Shown here: positions 40,615 to 49,692 of the stretch, piece after piece
Position numbering within the stretch: the stretch's first letter is position 1
How the letters are laid out: each line of letters starts with the position of its first letter
Assembly (NCBI GenBank): GCA_965226045.1
Contig: CBDDBU010000014.1
Location: forward strand, 20,822 to 84,821
Origin: CBDDBU01 sp965226045
GTDB lineage: Bacteria; Pseudomonadota; Alphaproteobacteria; VGEJ01
Direction: 5' to 3'
DNA length: 64,000 nt
Position numbers and translations under genes: made by a program
Notes under the pieces: model-generated
Database searches by the model: none
The model's input: only the letters and a program-made list of their open reading frames with translations
What the model was told of the DNA's origin: nothing

Positions 40615-42441
40615 ATGCGAAACGATCGCCTCTCCACCGACGAGCGACCGCCGGGCCGCAGGATCTCGTGCCTGCGGCCGATGCTCGGCTTTGTGAGGCC
40701 GTATCATTGGGTCGTCGCCGCTACGTTGGTCGCATTGGTCACTGCCGCCGGCGCCACGCTCGCGATCGGCCAGGCGCTTCGTCGGGTGGTCGATCTCGGA
40801 TTCTCGGGCGCCGAGGAGACCTATCTAGATCAATACTTCCTCGCGCTCCTCGGCGTCGTCGCGCTGCTCGCCGCGGCATCGTTCGCCCGCTCGTATCTGG
40901 TCGCTTGGCTGGGCGAGCGCATCATCGCCGATGTTCGCAAGGCGGTCTACAGTCATATCCTCCGTCTGAGTCCGGCCTTCTTCGAGTTAACGCGCACCGG
41001 GGAGGTGCTGTCGCGGCTGTCCATCGACACCACGCTTATTCAGATGGTGGTCGGCTCGAGCGCTTCGGTCGCCCTGCGCAACCTCTTGTTGCTCGCCGGC
41101 GGCCTCGCCCTTCTGATCATCACCAGCCCCAAGCTCGCTGGCCTGACGCTGGTGATCGTGCCGGTGGTGGTCGTGCCGATCGTGCTCTTCGGCCGCCGTG
41201 TGCGCCGATTCTCGCGTGCGAGTCAGGACCGTATCGCCGATGTCAGCGCCCACGCCGAGGAGAGCCTCAACGCGATCCGCACGGTCCAAGCCTTCGTACA
41301 CGAGGATGCGGACCGGGCCGGATATGGCCAACGGGTCGAGGCGGCGTTCGCGACGGCGGTGCAACGCGCGCGGGCGCGCGCCTACCTGGTCGGGGTCGTG
41401 ATCCTGCTCATCTTCGGTGCCGTCGACGGGGTACTGTGGATCGGCGCCAAGGACGTGGTCATCGGGGCGATGAGCGGCGGCGAGCTAGCGGCCTTTATCT
41501 TCTACGCGATTGTCGTCGCGGGATCGATGGGTTCCTTGAGCGAGGTCTATGGCGACGTCCAACGCGCGGCCGGCGGGGCGGAGCGGCTGTTCGAGCTGCT
41601 CGACACGCCACCGGCCATAACCGCGCCGATACAGCCCGCGTCCCTGCCCTCGCCACCGCGCGGTGGGGTTCGGTTCTCGACGGTGACGTTCCAATACCCG
41701 GCACGCCCCGAGCATTCCGCGCTGTCAGGATTCGATCTCGAAGTGGCGGCGAGCGAGCACGTGGCCCTGGTCGGCCCCTCGGGGGCCGGCAAGACGACAG
41801 TGTTCCAGCTGCTCATGCGTTTCTATGACTGCCAATCGGGCATGGTGTCGTTCGACGGCGTCGATGTCCGCACCGTCGATCCCGCCGAGTTGCGCGCACG
41901 CATCGCCGTGGTCCCGCAGGAGCCGGTGATCTTCGCTGCCAATGCCATGGAGAACATCCGCTATGGCCGTCCGGCGGCCAGCGACGCCGAGGTGCGGTCC
42001 GCCGCTGCGGCCGCCCAGGCGCTGGAGTTTGTCGAGCGTTTGCCCGAGGGTTTCCGTACCCACCTTGGCGAGCGCGGTCTGCAGCTCTCGGGCGGCCAGC
42101 GCCAGCGCATCGCCATTGCCCGCGCATTGCTACGCGACCCCGTGCTGCTGCTGCTGGACGAGGCGACCAGTGCGCTCGACGCCGAAAGCGAGCAACTGGT
42201 CCAGGCGGCGCTGGAACCGCTGATGAAGGGCCGCACGACCCTCGTCATCGCGCATCGCTTGGCGACGGTCTTGAACGCCGACCGCATCGTCGTCATGGAA
42301 CAGGGCCAAGTGGTGGCGGCCGGGAGCCACGGCGACTTGATGGCCCAGGACGGGCTCTACGCACGTCTCGCGGCGCTGCAATTCAACGCCGATACCGCAG
42401 GCGCCGGGGGGGACTCGCGCCTCAGCGTTCAGTCAGCTTGA
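40615..42441 (+). CDS. ABC exporter, fused membrane and ATPase domains (MsbA-like)
   Basis: The 608-residue protein has six predicted membrane segments in the first about 320 residues (for example WVVAATLVALVTAAGATLAI near 33-52). The ATPase domain has Walker A GPSGAGKTT (about 387-395), Q-loop VPQEPVIF, signature LSGGQRQRIAIARALL (about 491-506), Walker B LLLLDEATSALD (about 509-520) and the switch His in VIAHRLATV. It works as a homodimer exporting lipids, drugs or peptides from the inner membrane. Its 3' end overlaps the convergent OmpA/MotB-like gene by 20 bases. Confidence 0.92.
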   Translation: MRNDRLSTDERPPGRRISCLRPMLGFVRPYHWVVAATLVALVTAAGATLAIGQALRRVVDLGFSGAEETYLDQYFLALLGVVALLAAASFARSYLVAWLGERIIADVRKAVYSHILRLSPAFFELTRTGEVLSRLSIDTTLIQMVVGSSASVALRNLLLLAGGLALLIITSPKLAGLTLVIVPVVVVPIVLFGRRVRRFSRASQDRIADVSAHAEESLNAIRTVQAFVHEDADRAGYGQRVEAAFATAVQRARARAYLVGVVILLIFGAVDGVLWIGAKDVVIGAMSGGELAAFIFYAIVVAGSMGSLSEVYGDVQRAAGGAERLFELLDTPPAITAPIQPASLPSPPRGGVRFSTVTFQYPARPEHSALSGFDLEVAASEHVALVGPSGAGKTTVFQLLMRFYDCQSGMVSFDGVDVRTVDPAELRARIAVVPQEPVIFAANAMENIRYGRPAASDAEVRSAAAAAQALEFVERLPEGFRTHLGERGLQLSGGQRQRIAIARALLRDPVLLLLDEATSALDAESEQLVQAALEPLMKGRTTLVIAHRLATVLNADRIVVMEQGQVVAAGSHGDLMAQDGLYARLAALQFNADTAGAGGDSRLSVQSA

Positions 42442-43888
42442 TCTCGATCCGTCGATTGCGGCCGTAGGCCGCCTCGTTGCTGCCGGGATCGATCGGCTGA
42501 TATTCCGCAAAGGCGGTCGCCGCCAGTCGGCGCGGCGGAATGCCCTCCTCGATCAGGAACTTGACGACTGAGGTCGCGCGCGCGCTTGCCAGCTCCCAGT
42601 TGGACGGAAACGCGCCCGTCGCGATGGGAATGCGATCGGTGTGACCATCGACTCGCAGTATCCATGGTAGGTCCTCTGGGATTCGAGCGCTGATCTCCAA
42701 CAGCGTCGCGGCCAGCTGCGCCAGGCTTTGCTGCCCCTCTTCGCCCAAGCCGGCTGAAGCCGACTCAAACAACACCTCGGATTGGAACACAAACCGATCA
42801 CCGACAATGCGAATGTCGGGTCGATCGCCGAGCGCCTCGCGCAGACGGCCAAAGAACTCGGAGCGGTAGCGCGACAGCTCCTCGACCTTCTGGGCCAAGG
42901 CCAGGTTGAGCCTGCGTCCGAGGTTGGCGATCACGGTATTCTGCTCGCTGTCTTTGGCTTCGGCGGCGTCCAGCGCCTGGGATATGCGGGCGAGCTGAGT
43001 GCGCAAAGCCTCGATCTGCCGATTGAGGAGCGCCACCTGGGCCTGGGCTGCGGCGGACACCGTTTTCTCGGCATCGAGCGCCTCGCCGGTTTTGAGATGT
43101 AGCGCCTGCAGCTCGGCGAGCCGGATCTCGCGTGTCTCGAGTTCACGTTGCGCGAGCGCGGTCGTCGCTTCGGCCGCCTGGCGTTTTTCTTCTTCGGTCG
43201 CGAGGCGGGCGAGAAGCTCTTGCGTGCGGTCGCGCAGGACCGTGGTCAGCGCATTGTTCTCCTTGAGCCGTGCGGCGAGGTCCTCGGTCTCGGCCTCGGC
43301 GCGCGTCAGCGCGGCCGCGAGGCGTTCACGCTCGTTCTCAACTGTTGAGGCGCGGTCGGTCAGTTCCGTGGCTTCGGCCTTAATGGTTTCCAAGGCAGCC
43401 AGCAGCCGCCCGACTTCGATCTCCAAATCGTCGCGAACCTGGTGCAGGGCGACGACATCGCGGCGCAATACCTCGATCGTGGCCAGCTGCATCGTAATGG
43501 TTTCGCGATCCGCCTCGGCGATCTGTCGTGCGTCGGTGAGCGCCCCCTCGGCCGCGACCGCCCGCTCGGCCTCCGCGTCGAGGCGCAGCACGAGTTCGTC
43601 CCGCTCCTCGGTCGATGTCTGCAGCGAGGCCGAAAATTGCGCCACGTTGAGGCGTAGGTCGGCGTTCGCTTGACGCTGGAGCGCCAACAGCTCACTCAGT
43701 TCGCTAACCTGTTGATTGAGTCGAGCGAGCGCCTGGTCGCGCCCCGACAGCGCCTCGCTGAGGAAGAACTGCGCGAGCACGAAAACGACCAGCAGGAAGA
43801 TGATGACCAAGAGCATCGCCGACAGTGCATCGACGAACCCGGGCCATATTTCGGAACCGTGGCTGCGCGGTCGTCGCGAGACGGCCAT
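42422..43888 (-). CDS. OmpA/MotB-like protein with membrane anchor and long coiled coil
   Basis: The 488-residue protein has one N-terminal membrane helix (about residues 17-45, beginning WPGFVDALSAMLLVIIFLLV), a long heptad-rich region rich in Glu, Arg, Ala and Leu (about 50-310), and a C-terminal OmpA/MotB peptidoglycan-binding domain. The last contains VDGHTDRIPI and LASARATSVVKFL (about 395-430). The WPGFVDALSAM start resembles MotB. Paired with the TolQ/MotA-like gene 14 bases upstream, it should form a proton-driven envelope complex. It is the third gene of a three-gene unit. Confidence 0.85.
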   Translation of the reverse strand: MAVSRRPRSHGSEIWPGFVDALSAMLLVIIFLLVVFVLAQFFLSEALSGRDQALARLNQQVSELSELLALQRQANADLRLNVAQFSASLQTSTEERDELVLRLDAEAERAVAAEGALTDARQIAEADRETITMQLATIEVLRRDVVALHQVRDDLEIEVGRLLAALETIKAEATELTDRASTVENERERLAAALTRAEAETEDLAARLKENNALTTVLRDRTQELLARLATEEEKRQAAEATTALAQRELETREIRLAELQALHLKTGEALDAEKTVSAAAQAQVALLNRQIEALRTQLARISQALDAAEAKDSEQNTVIANLGRRLNLALAQKVEELSRYRSEFFGRLREALGDRPDIRIVGDRFVFQSEVLFESASAGLGEEGQQSLAQLAATLLEISARIPEDLPWILRVDGHTDRIPIATGAFPSNWELASARATSVVKFLIEEGIPPRRLAATAFAEYQPIDPGSNEAAYGRNRRIEIKLTER

Positions 43889-43902
43889 CTGGTGTCAGGG
43901 CC

Positions 43903-45039
43903 TCAGCGCTTGGATTCCATCGCCGCCATCGTCCGCGCCAACAGCTTGATCTCGCCGCGAATGTCCTGCACCAGATCGGCGCGGCCTTGACTGGCCTCCT
44001 CGATGAATCGGCGCACCGAGACATCGAGGTTGCGCAAATGGGTCCTGCTTGCTTGGTCGAAGCCGCGCTCATTGCGATCGCCCGAGTCGGCGAGGCGCTG
44101 GAGGACGGGCCGGATCTCCATCTGCGTTTCCACCAGCTTGACCATCAGGTCTTGCTCGGTCCGCATCTGGTCGGCGAGGGTTGCCAGTCGGTCGGCGAAC
44201 TCGAGCGTACTGGCGTTCTGCTGATTGCGATTCTCCTCGGTGCGCACCAGCGTGCGCTGCAGATCACCAAGACTGTCGGCGGTGCGCTCGAGCAGTGCAT
44301 TGACGTAGGCGGGCACTGATTGCTCGCCGTCGCCAAGGCCTCTGCCACTCGTCAGCCGGGTCAAACTAGACAGCCATTCCTCAAGGTCGTTGTAGAAGCT
44401 TCGCTGCGCTTGCGCGGCTTGAAGGTCGAGGAAACCAAGAACCAGCGAGCCGGCGAGGCCGAACAGCGACGAGGAAAACGCGGTGCCCATGCCCTTGAGC
44501 GGCGCCTCCAGCCCCTTTTTTAGGGAATCGAACTGGGAGATGAAGTCGCTGCCCTGGAGAGTCAGGCTGCCGATCACGCCGCCGACCGATGAGATGGTTT
44601 CGAGCAGGCCCCAGAAGGTGCCGAGTAGCCCGAGAAAAATCAGCAGCCCGATCAGGTAACGCGAAATCTCGCGCGATTCGTCGAGCCGCGAGGAGATGCT
44701 GTCGAGCATATAGCGCATCGACATCGCGGACAGCGAGACGCGCCCCTGGCTCTCCTGCAACATGGTCGCGATCGGGCCCAGCAGGACCGGCGCGCGCTGG
44801 ATCGACAGCCCGGGCTCACCGCGCCTGTAGGTTTCGATCCACGAGACCTCGGGATAAAGGATCACGACATGGCGGAACATGTAGACGATGCCGAGGATCA
44901 GCACGCCGACGATCAGTCCGTTGAGCGCGGGGTTGGCCATGAACGCGCTCACCACGGGCTCGAAGAGGGCGCCGATGACGATCGCGACGATCACGATGAA
45001 GGCGATCATCCGTGTGAGGTAGCGTTGTGGCCGCGACAT
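43903..45039 (-). CDS. MotA/TolQ/ExbB-family proton channel-like protein
   Basis: The 378-residue protein has two N-terminal membrane helices (about residues 10-30 and 38-58) and a third and fourth around GLLIFLGLLGTFWGLLETI (about 132-150) and FSSSLFGLAGSLVLGFLDL (about 190-208). The third helix is the conserved MotA/TolQ proton-channel segment. A cytoplasmic C-terminal helical tail of about 150 residues follows, longer than in TolQ. It belongs with the OmpA/MotB-like gene and is distinct from the true tolQ at 57762. Confidence 0.85.
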   Translation of the reverse strand: MSRPQRYLTRMIAFIVIVAIVIGALFEPVVSAFMANPALNGLIVGVLILGIVYMFRHVVILYPEVSWIETYRRGEPGLSIQRAPVLLGPIATMLQESQGRVSLSAMSMRYMLDSISSRLDESREISRYLIGLLIFLGLLGTFWGLLETISSVGGVIGSLTLQGSDFISQFDSLKKGLEAPLKGMGTAFSSSLFGLAGSLVLGFLDLQAAQAQRSFYNDLEEWLSSLTRLTSGRGLGDGEQSVPAYVNALLERTADSLGDLQRTLVRTEENRNQQNASTLEFADRLATLADQMRTEQDLMVKLVETQMEIRPVLQRLADSGDRNERGFDQASRTHLRNLDVSVRRFIEEASQGRADLVQDIRGEIKLLARTMAAMESKR

Positions 45040-45110
45040 GGCTCAGGACCCCTCACGGCCCACTGGGTTGCCGCGCGGGCTTGCCATCGCGCTGATCGAT
45101 GGTCGGTCTG

Positions 45111-45974
45111 TCACTTGGCGATGTACAGAACGTCGACCCGTTCCGAGGGGCCGTCATCGTTGGCGCCGCCGAGAGCACGCACGTCGATGCGTGTGCTGCG
45201 CACACCTTGTTCGATCAAGAATGAGCGTACAGCTAGGGCCCTTGACAGAGACGTCCGTCGCGCCCCGCTCGCCGTATCCGCGCTGCCGCCGGCGAACGCC
45301 TTGAGTTGAAGCCGCCCGTCGCTCTCCTTGGCCGCCGCCGCGACCGCGCGCAGCGATTCCTGCGCGGGCGGCGGAATACGTGTGCTGGCCTCGCGGAACT
45401 CGATGCGGAGCACCTGGCCGCCGCCGGCGGGCAGGCGGATCGCCGGCGGCAAGGACGCCGTTTCCATCGGCTCGGGTTCGGCGATAGCCGGCTTGATGGG
45501 GGCCTCCTCGACCATCGGCGGCACCGGCAGGTCGGCCGGCGGTGGGCCAAGCTCCTCGGGCAGAAGTGGCTCTTCGGTCAGCGGCTCGAGCTCCAACGTG
45601 CGGGTGACCGAGGCGGTCCGGCGCTCCTCAACCGGTTTTGGGCGCGGAGCGCCACGAGCGATCTCCGACGATGGCAGCGCCAACTCGATGATCGCTTCCA
45701 CTTTTGGGCGGCCGGGCATCAACAGCGTGCGGGACGGTCGGCGCGTGCTTCCGAGATCGTCCAGCGCTTCGAGATTGACTTCGACTTCGGGCAAACCGGA
45801 GCCGACCGTCACCGTTTCCTGCGCGTGTGAGTTCGCGGGCACGATCATCGCCATCGCGGCGATCAATCCCCCAGACAGCGCCCATGACAACGCGCCGCGC
45901 CGTGCCGCCCACCACGGCCGCACACAAAAAGAAAGCCGGCGGTGCCGGCCAGAGGGGTCGCGCGTCCTCACCAA
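45111..45974 (-). CDS. Periplasmic protein with Pro-rich linker and OmpA-like C-terminal domain
   Basis: The 287-residue protein begins with a basic segment and a signal-like hydrophobic stretch (about residues 29-50) ending ANSHAQE, suggesting export. The middle is rich in Pro and Glu (about 105-190). The end resembles a short OmpA domain (RIEFREASTRIPPPAQESL, LKAFAGGSADTASGARRTS, RSFLIEQGVRSTRIDVRALG), although the usual GHTD motif is replaced by AFAGG. It is the first gene of the unit with the MotA-like and OmpA/MotB-like genes (71-base gap). The role may be to link that complex to peptidoglycan. Confidence 0.7.
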   Translation of the reverse strand: MVRTRDPSGRHRRLSFCVRPWWAARRGALSWALSGGLIAAMAMIVPANSHAQETVTVGSGLPEVEVNLEALDDLGSTRRPSRTLLMPGRPKVEAIIELALPSSEIARGAPRPKPVEERRTASVTRTLELEPLTEEPLLPEELGPPPADLPVPPMVEEAPIKPAIAEPEPMETASLPPAIRLPAGGGQVLRIEFREASTRIPPPAQESLRAVAAAAKESDGRLQLKAFAGGSADTASGARRTSLSRALAVRSFLIEQGVRSTRIDVRALGGANDDGPSERVDVLYIAK

Positions 45975-46121
45975 CCCAAATTACTCCTCGCCGAGCGCTC
46001 GGCTAGGACCAGAGCGCTCGGTTGGGCCTGCCACCTTGGCGCCGACAATAACGGAGGGGGTATGGCAGGACAACCGGTTTGGCCCGCTCGCCGGGCCAGT
46101 CGACGGCGGTCGGGCCTTGGT

Positions 46122-46919
46122 TCAGGCGGTCCTCATCGCCTCAACCAAGCTCGCGTGCAGGTGTGGGTTGGCGGCGATCATGTCGCCCTTCGACCATCCG
46201 TCGTCGGCGCCGTCAAAAGCGGTCGTGAAACCACCGGCCTCGCGGACCAACGAGACGCCGGCCGCCAATGTCACCGGATCGTCGTCAAACGCGAGGCAAC
46301 CGTCGTAGCGGCCGGCGGCGACGTAGGCGAGGTCTAGCGCAATGCTGCCAGACTGGCGCAAGCTCGCGCCGTGACGGGATATCTCGTGCAACCGCTCATG
46401 GCGGCTGGCAACGCCGAGCGCCGGGCGGCCAGCGATCCCGAGCAGCGCGTTACCAAGCGCGTCGCGGGCCGACACTCTCAGCCGGTGGTGGTTGAGATAC
46501 GCGGCGCTACCGTGCTCGGCCCAAAACGTCTCGTCGCGCAAGGGGTCGTAGACCACGCCCGCGACCAGCCCGACCTCGCTCAACACCGCGATGGACACGC
46601 AGAAGTGTGGAACGCCATGGGCAAAGTTGTTGGCGCCGGAGAGCGGATTGACGAGCCAGCAGGATGTCTGGGCAGGGTTCGCCGACCCTGGCCCTCGGGC
46701 ATGCCCAGGCGCCACTGCGAAACCGTATCCGGGGCGGCCGCGCGCGAGGTCGCGGCGCAGCGCCTGCTCGCAGCGGGCCGTGGCGGCGGCGGCGAATTTG
46801 GCCGGCGTATGCTTCGAGACCTGTAGCTGCTGAAGTTCGCCGAAATCCCGCAACAGCGGTCGCGCCGCCTGGCGGGCGGCGTCGGCCATGACGTTAATTA
46901 GAGAGGATCGAGGGGCCAT
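46122..46919 (-). CDS. Inositol monophosphatase-family protein with degenerate active site
   Basis: The 265-residue protein aligns along the IMPase/SuhB fold: LVNPLSGANNFAHGVPHFCV, GVVYDPLRDETFWAEHG, the RxSGS-like LRQSGSIALDLAYVAAGRYD and the C-terminal DMIAANPHLH. The metal-binding motif DPLDGTxNF reads NPLSGANNF, the GEE motif is not recognisable (APGHARGPG instead) and the WDxAAG motif reads DPVTLAAG. At least three metal ligands are therefore missing, so phosphatase activity is unlikely. It may be a structural or regulatory relative. It lies 23 bases downstream of efp. Confidence 0.8.
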   Translation of the reverse strand: MAPRSSLINVMADAARQAARPLLRDFGELQQLQVSKHTPAKFAAAATARCEQALRRDLARGRPGYGFAVAPGHARGPGSANPAQTSCWLVNPLSGANNFAHGVPHFCVSIAVLSEVGLVAGVVYDPLRDETFWAEHGSAAYLNHHRLRVSARDALGNALLGIAGRPALGVASRHERLHEISRHGASLRQSGSIALDLAYVAAGRYDGCLAFDDDPVTLAAGVSLVREAGGFTTAFDGADDGWSKGDMIAANPHLHASLVEAMRTA

Positions 46920-46942
46920 GTCGGGCCGGTCCGGACGAGGAA

Positions 46943-47509
46943 CTAACCCTCGGCGCGTTTCGAGTAGCTGCCGTCGATGGTGTTGACGAGGATACGATCA
47001 CCGATCGATATGAACGGTGGCACCATCAAGCGCACGCCGTTGTCGAGGACCGCCGGCTTGTACGACGCTGCGGCGGTCTGGCCTCTGATAACCGGCTCGG
47101 TTTCGGTGACCTCGAAGGCCGCTGTATCGGGAAGCGTGACGCGCAGGGGTTCGTCCTCATGGCTCTCGATCGTCACTATCATCCCCTCCTGAAGAAAGGG
47201 CTCGGCCTCGCCGACCAGCAGCGCGGGGATTTCCGTCTGCTCGTAGGTCTCGTCGTTCATAAAGGTCAACAACTCATTGGCGGCGTAAAGATACTGGCAC
47301 TGTTGCTGGTCCAACCTGACCCGTTCGACGTTCTCCGAGGAGCGGAAGCGCTCGTTGAGCTTGGTCCCATCCCGCAGGTTACGCAGCTCGACCTGGAGAT
47401 AGGCGCCCCCCTTTCCCGGCTGCGTGTGCTGGATACGCACTGCGGCCCAGAGTTTCCCCTGGTGTTCGATCACCATGCCAGGACGAATGGCGTTGCCGCT
47501 GATTCTCAT
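46943..47509 (-). CDS. efp: Translation elongation factor P
   Basis: ATG 47509 gives 188 residues, the standard EF-P length; the longer open frame upstream is unrelated. The modified-lysine loop is QPGKGGA (Lys at about 33). Domain II and III motifs are YLYAANELLTFMNDETYEQ and VPPFISIGDRILVNT. EF-P relieves ribosome stalling at polyproline stretches, which fits the Pro-rich TolA and OmpA-like proteins encoded nearby. It precedes the IMPase-like gene in the same direction. Confidence 0.95.
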   Translation of the reverse strand: MRISGNAIRPGMVIEHQGKLWAAVRIQHTQPGKGGAYLQVELRNLRDGTKLNERFRSSENVERVRLDQQQCQYLYAANELLTFMNDETYEQTEIPALLVGEAEPFLQEGMIVTIESHEDEPLRVTLPDTAAFEVTETEPVIRGQTAAASYKPAVLDNGVRLMVPPFISIGDRILVNTIDGSYSKRAEG

Positions 47510-47555
47510 GTCATTGCAATGGTAGCGGAAGCCGGCGCCGCACCGGGCGCGGAAC

Positions 47556-48206
47556 CTAACAGCTTGATTTCGGTGAAGCAAATCGCGCGAGCGCGATGGC
47601 ATCGTGAAGAGCTGCGACGCCGGCCGCTGGGCCGCCCTGGTGCGACCACACCGAATGGACCACGGCCAGGAAGTCGGCGCCGGCGCGAACGAGCGGGGCG
47701 CAGTTCTCCTCAGTGATGCCACCGATCGCGACGCACGGGACCTCCATGAGGTCGCCCCACCATTTGAGTATGTCGATATCGGCGGTCGATTTAGGTTGCT
47801 TGGTTGCGGTCGGGAAAAAGGCTCCGAAGGCGACATAGTCGGCGCCGGCTTCCGCCGCCACCATTGCCAAATGACGAGAATCGTGGCACGTGACACCGAT
47901 GATACGATCGGCACCCACAGTGCGCCGGGCGCGGGCGTAGTCGCCATCGTCCTGGCCGATGTGGACGCCATCGGCGCCCATCTCGGCGGCGAGATCGGGC
48001 CGGTCGTTGATCAGGAAGGCGACATCGTGGGCGACGCAGATTGGCATCAGCGCCTCGGCCGCCCGTCTCACGTCGTCGTCCCCGCCTCCCTTGAGGCGAA
48101 GCTGCACGCAGGCCACGGGGCCGCCCGTGAGGGCGGCGTCGAGCCGGGGCGCGAAGTCAACCGGGTCGAGGCTCGGCGGCGTGATCAGGTAAAGCTGGCA
48201 AGTCAC
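47556..48206 (-). CDS. thiE: Thiamine phosphate synthase
   Basis: The 216-residue TIM-barrel protein has VQLRLKGG (about residues 34-41), FLINDRPDLAAEMGADGVHI (about 64-83), GQDDGDY, ADYVAFGAFFPTATK (about 126-140) and VAIGGITEENCAPLV (about 160-174). It joins HMP-PP and thiazole phosphate into thiamine monophosphate. Homologues usually have GxSxH where this reads GVTCHD. No TPP riboswitch is visible upstream. The start overlaps the stop of the next upstream gene. Confidence 0.9.
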   Translation of the reverse strand: MTCQLYLITPPSLDPVDFAPRLDAALTGGPVACVQLRLKGGGDDDVRRAAEALMPICVAHDVAFLINDRPDLAAEMGADGVHIGQDDGDYARARRTVGADRIIGVTCHDSRHLAMVAAEAGADYVAFGAFFPTATKQPKSTADIDILKWWGDLMEVPCVAIGGITEENCAPLVRAGADFLAVVHSVWSHQGGPAAGVAALHDAIALARFASPKSSC

Positions 48207-48616
48207 GGTGCGGGGAATGGTGGCTCACGGTCGGCGAGCCACTCGCGGCAAGCCGACTCGGTGTTGGCGCAGGTCCGTGGATCAAGGGCCGGAATGCGGC
48301 GATCGAGAAAAACGACGCGGTGCCGCGCCGCCACGGCCCGTACCCGCTCTCGTAGCGAGAGGCGTCCGGTGAACAGGATGCCAGCCCAACCGGTGCGTAT
48401 CGCGTTCAGCGCGGCGGCGCCATTGTCGCCGCAATCCAGCATCGCGGCGGCCGGCGTGTCCTCGCATTCGCTTCGGGCGATGTCGAAAATCTTCTTCAGG
48501 TAGGCAGCGCCGGCGTAGCCGACCGCATCGGGCGCAGTCCTGAGTGTGACCGGGACGCCCAGGGCCGCACCCACCTTAAGGGCGGCCCGCGCGTCGGCCA
48601 GCGAGTGATAGATCAC
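48203..48616 (-). CDS. Conserved hypothetical protein between gap and thiE
   Basis: GTG 48616 gives 137 residues; longer versions overlap gap. The protein begins VIYHSLADARAALKVGAALG, has an alanine-rich alpha/beta look (VTLRTAPDAVGYAGAAYLKK, AAMLDCGDNGAAALNAIRTG) and a C-terminal RRIPALDPRTCANTESACREW. I recall small unnamed alphaproteobacterial proteins of this type but cannot give a function. Its stop overlaps the thiE start by 4 bases, so co-translation with thiE is likely. Confidence 0.6.
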   Translation of the reverse strand: MIYHSLADARAALKVGAALGVPVTLRTAPDAVGYAGAAYLKKIFDIARSECEDTPAAAMLDCGDNGAAALNAIRTGWAGILFTGRLSLRERVRAVAARHRVVFLDRRIPALDPRTCANTESACREWLADREPPFPAP

Positions 48617-48681
48617 GTGGCGGCCGCCCCGCGCGCGACCGCTGCCCGCGCCAGTTCGACGAGTTGGCGAGTGTGCCCCGT

Positions 48682-49692
48682 TCACCCCAGGCTGCCGACA
48701 GCGACTGCGGTATCGATCATTCGATTGGCGAAGCCCCATTCGTTGTCGTACCAGGATACAACGCGGCACAGCCGACCCTCGACCACTTGCGTTTGGGTCA
48801 GATCGAAGGTCGAGCTGGCTGGGTCGTGGTTGAAATCGCTAGAAACCAGGGGCTCGTCGGTGGTGACTAGGATGCCCTTGAGGCGGTTGCATTTGGCGGC
48901 GCGAATGGCCGCGGCGTTGAGTTCCTCGGCATTGGTCTTGCGCCGGGCGACGAACGACAGGTCGACCAACGACACATTGGCTGTCGGCACACGAATAGCG
49001 GTGCCGTCAAGTTTGCCGGCGAGTTGTGGCAACACCAGACCGACGGCGCGCGCGGCGCCAGTCGATGTCGGGATCATCGACAGCGCGGCCGCCCGGGCCC
49101 GCCGCACGTCGGTGTGCAGTGTGTCGAGCACCGGCTGATCGCCCGTGTAGGAGTGGATGGTGGTCATGAACCCTTGCGCAATGCCCACGGCGTCGTTCAT
49201 GACCATCGCCACCGGCGCCAGGCAATTGGTGGTGCAAGAGGCGTTGGATACAACCGTATGGTTTTTGCGCAGCGTGCGGTGATTGACGCCGTAGACAATC
49301 GTCGCGTCAGCTCCCGCCGCTGGCGCCGAGACCAGGACGCGCGTGGCGCCGGCCTCCAGATGGAGCGCCGCCGCCTCGCGTTTGAAGAAGAGACCCGTGC
49401 ACTCGAGGGCCACGTCGATCTTCAGCTCGCGCCACGGCAGCTTCGCCGGATCGCGCACGGCGCAGACGCGAATGCTCCCACGCCCGATGTCGATTGTGTT
49501 GCCGCGGGTCTTGACGACGCCAGGAAACTGGCCATGAACGCTGTCGCGGCGCAGCAGATGGGCGTTGGTTTCCACCGGCCCCAGGTCGTTGATAGCGATC
49601 ACCTGGATGTCGCGCCGGTCGGCCTCATGGATCGCGCGTAGGACGAGGCGCCCGATCCGCCCAAAGCCGTTGATCGCCACCCTAACCGTCAT
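48682..49692 (-). CDS. gap: Glyceraldehyde-3-phosphate dehydrogenase, type I
   Basis: ATG 49692 gives 336 residues. NAD binding is INGFGRIGRLVLRAI (about residues 6-20), the catalytic Cys is in SNASCTTNCLAP (about 153), the His is in TIHSYTGDQPVLD (about 180) and WYDNEWGFANRM is near the end. It converts glyceraldehyde 3-phosphate to 1,3-bisphosphoglycerate. INDLGPVETNAHLLRRDSVH matches chromosomal glycolytic/Calvin forms. The start overlaps the tkt stop by 11 bases, so the two are one operon. Confidence 0.95.
   Translation of the reverse strand: MTVRVAINGFGRIGRLVLRAIHEADRRDIQVIAINDLGPVETNAHLLRRDSVHGQFPGVVKTRGNTIDIGRGSIRVCAVRDPAKLPWRELKIDVALECTGLFFKREAAALHLEAGATRVLVSAPAAGADATIVYGVNHRTLRKNHTVVSNASCTTNCLAPVAMVMNDAVGIAQGFMTTIHSYTGDQPVLDTLHTDVRRARAAALSMIPTSTGAARAVGLVLPQLAGKLDGTAIRVPTANVSLVDLSFVARRKTNAEELNAAAIRAAKCNRLKGILVTTDEPLVSSDFNHDPASSTFDLTQTQVVEGRLCRVVSWYDNEWGFANRMIDTAVAVGSLG

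Noticed and set aside
42422..45039. Zorya anti-phage system (ZorA/ZorB)
   Set aside because: The channel and OmpA pair resembles ZorAB, but no ZorC, ZorD or ZorE gene is adjacent; flanks are an ABC exporter and core genes.
48207..48616. TPP riboswitch upstream of thiE
   Set aside because: The upstream DNA is a coding frame overlapping thiE; no CUGAGA core is seen.
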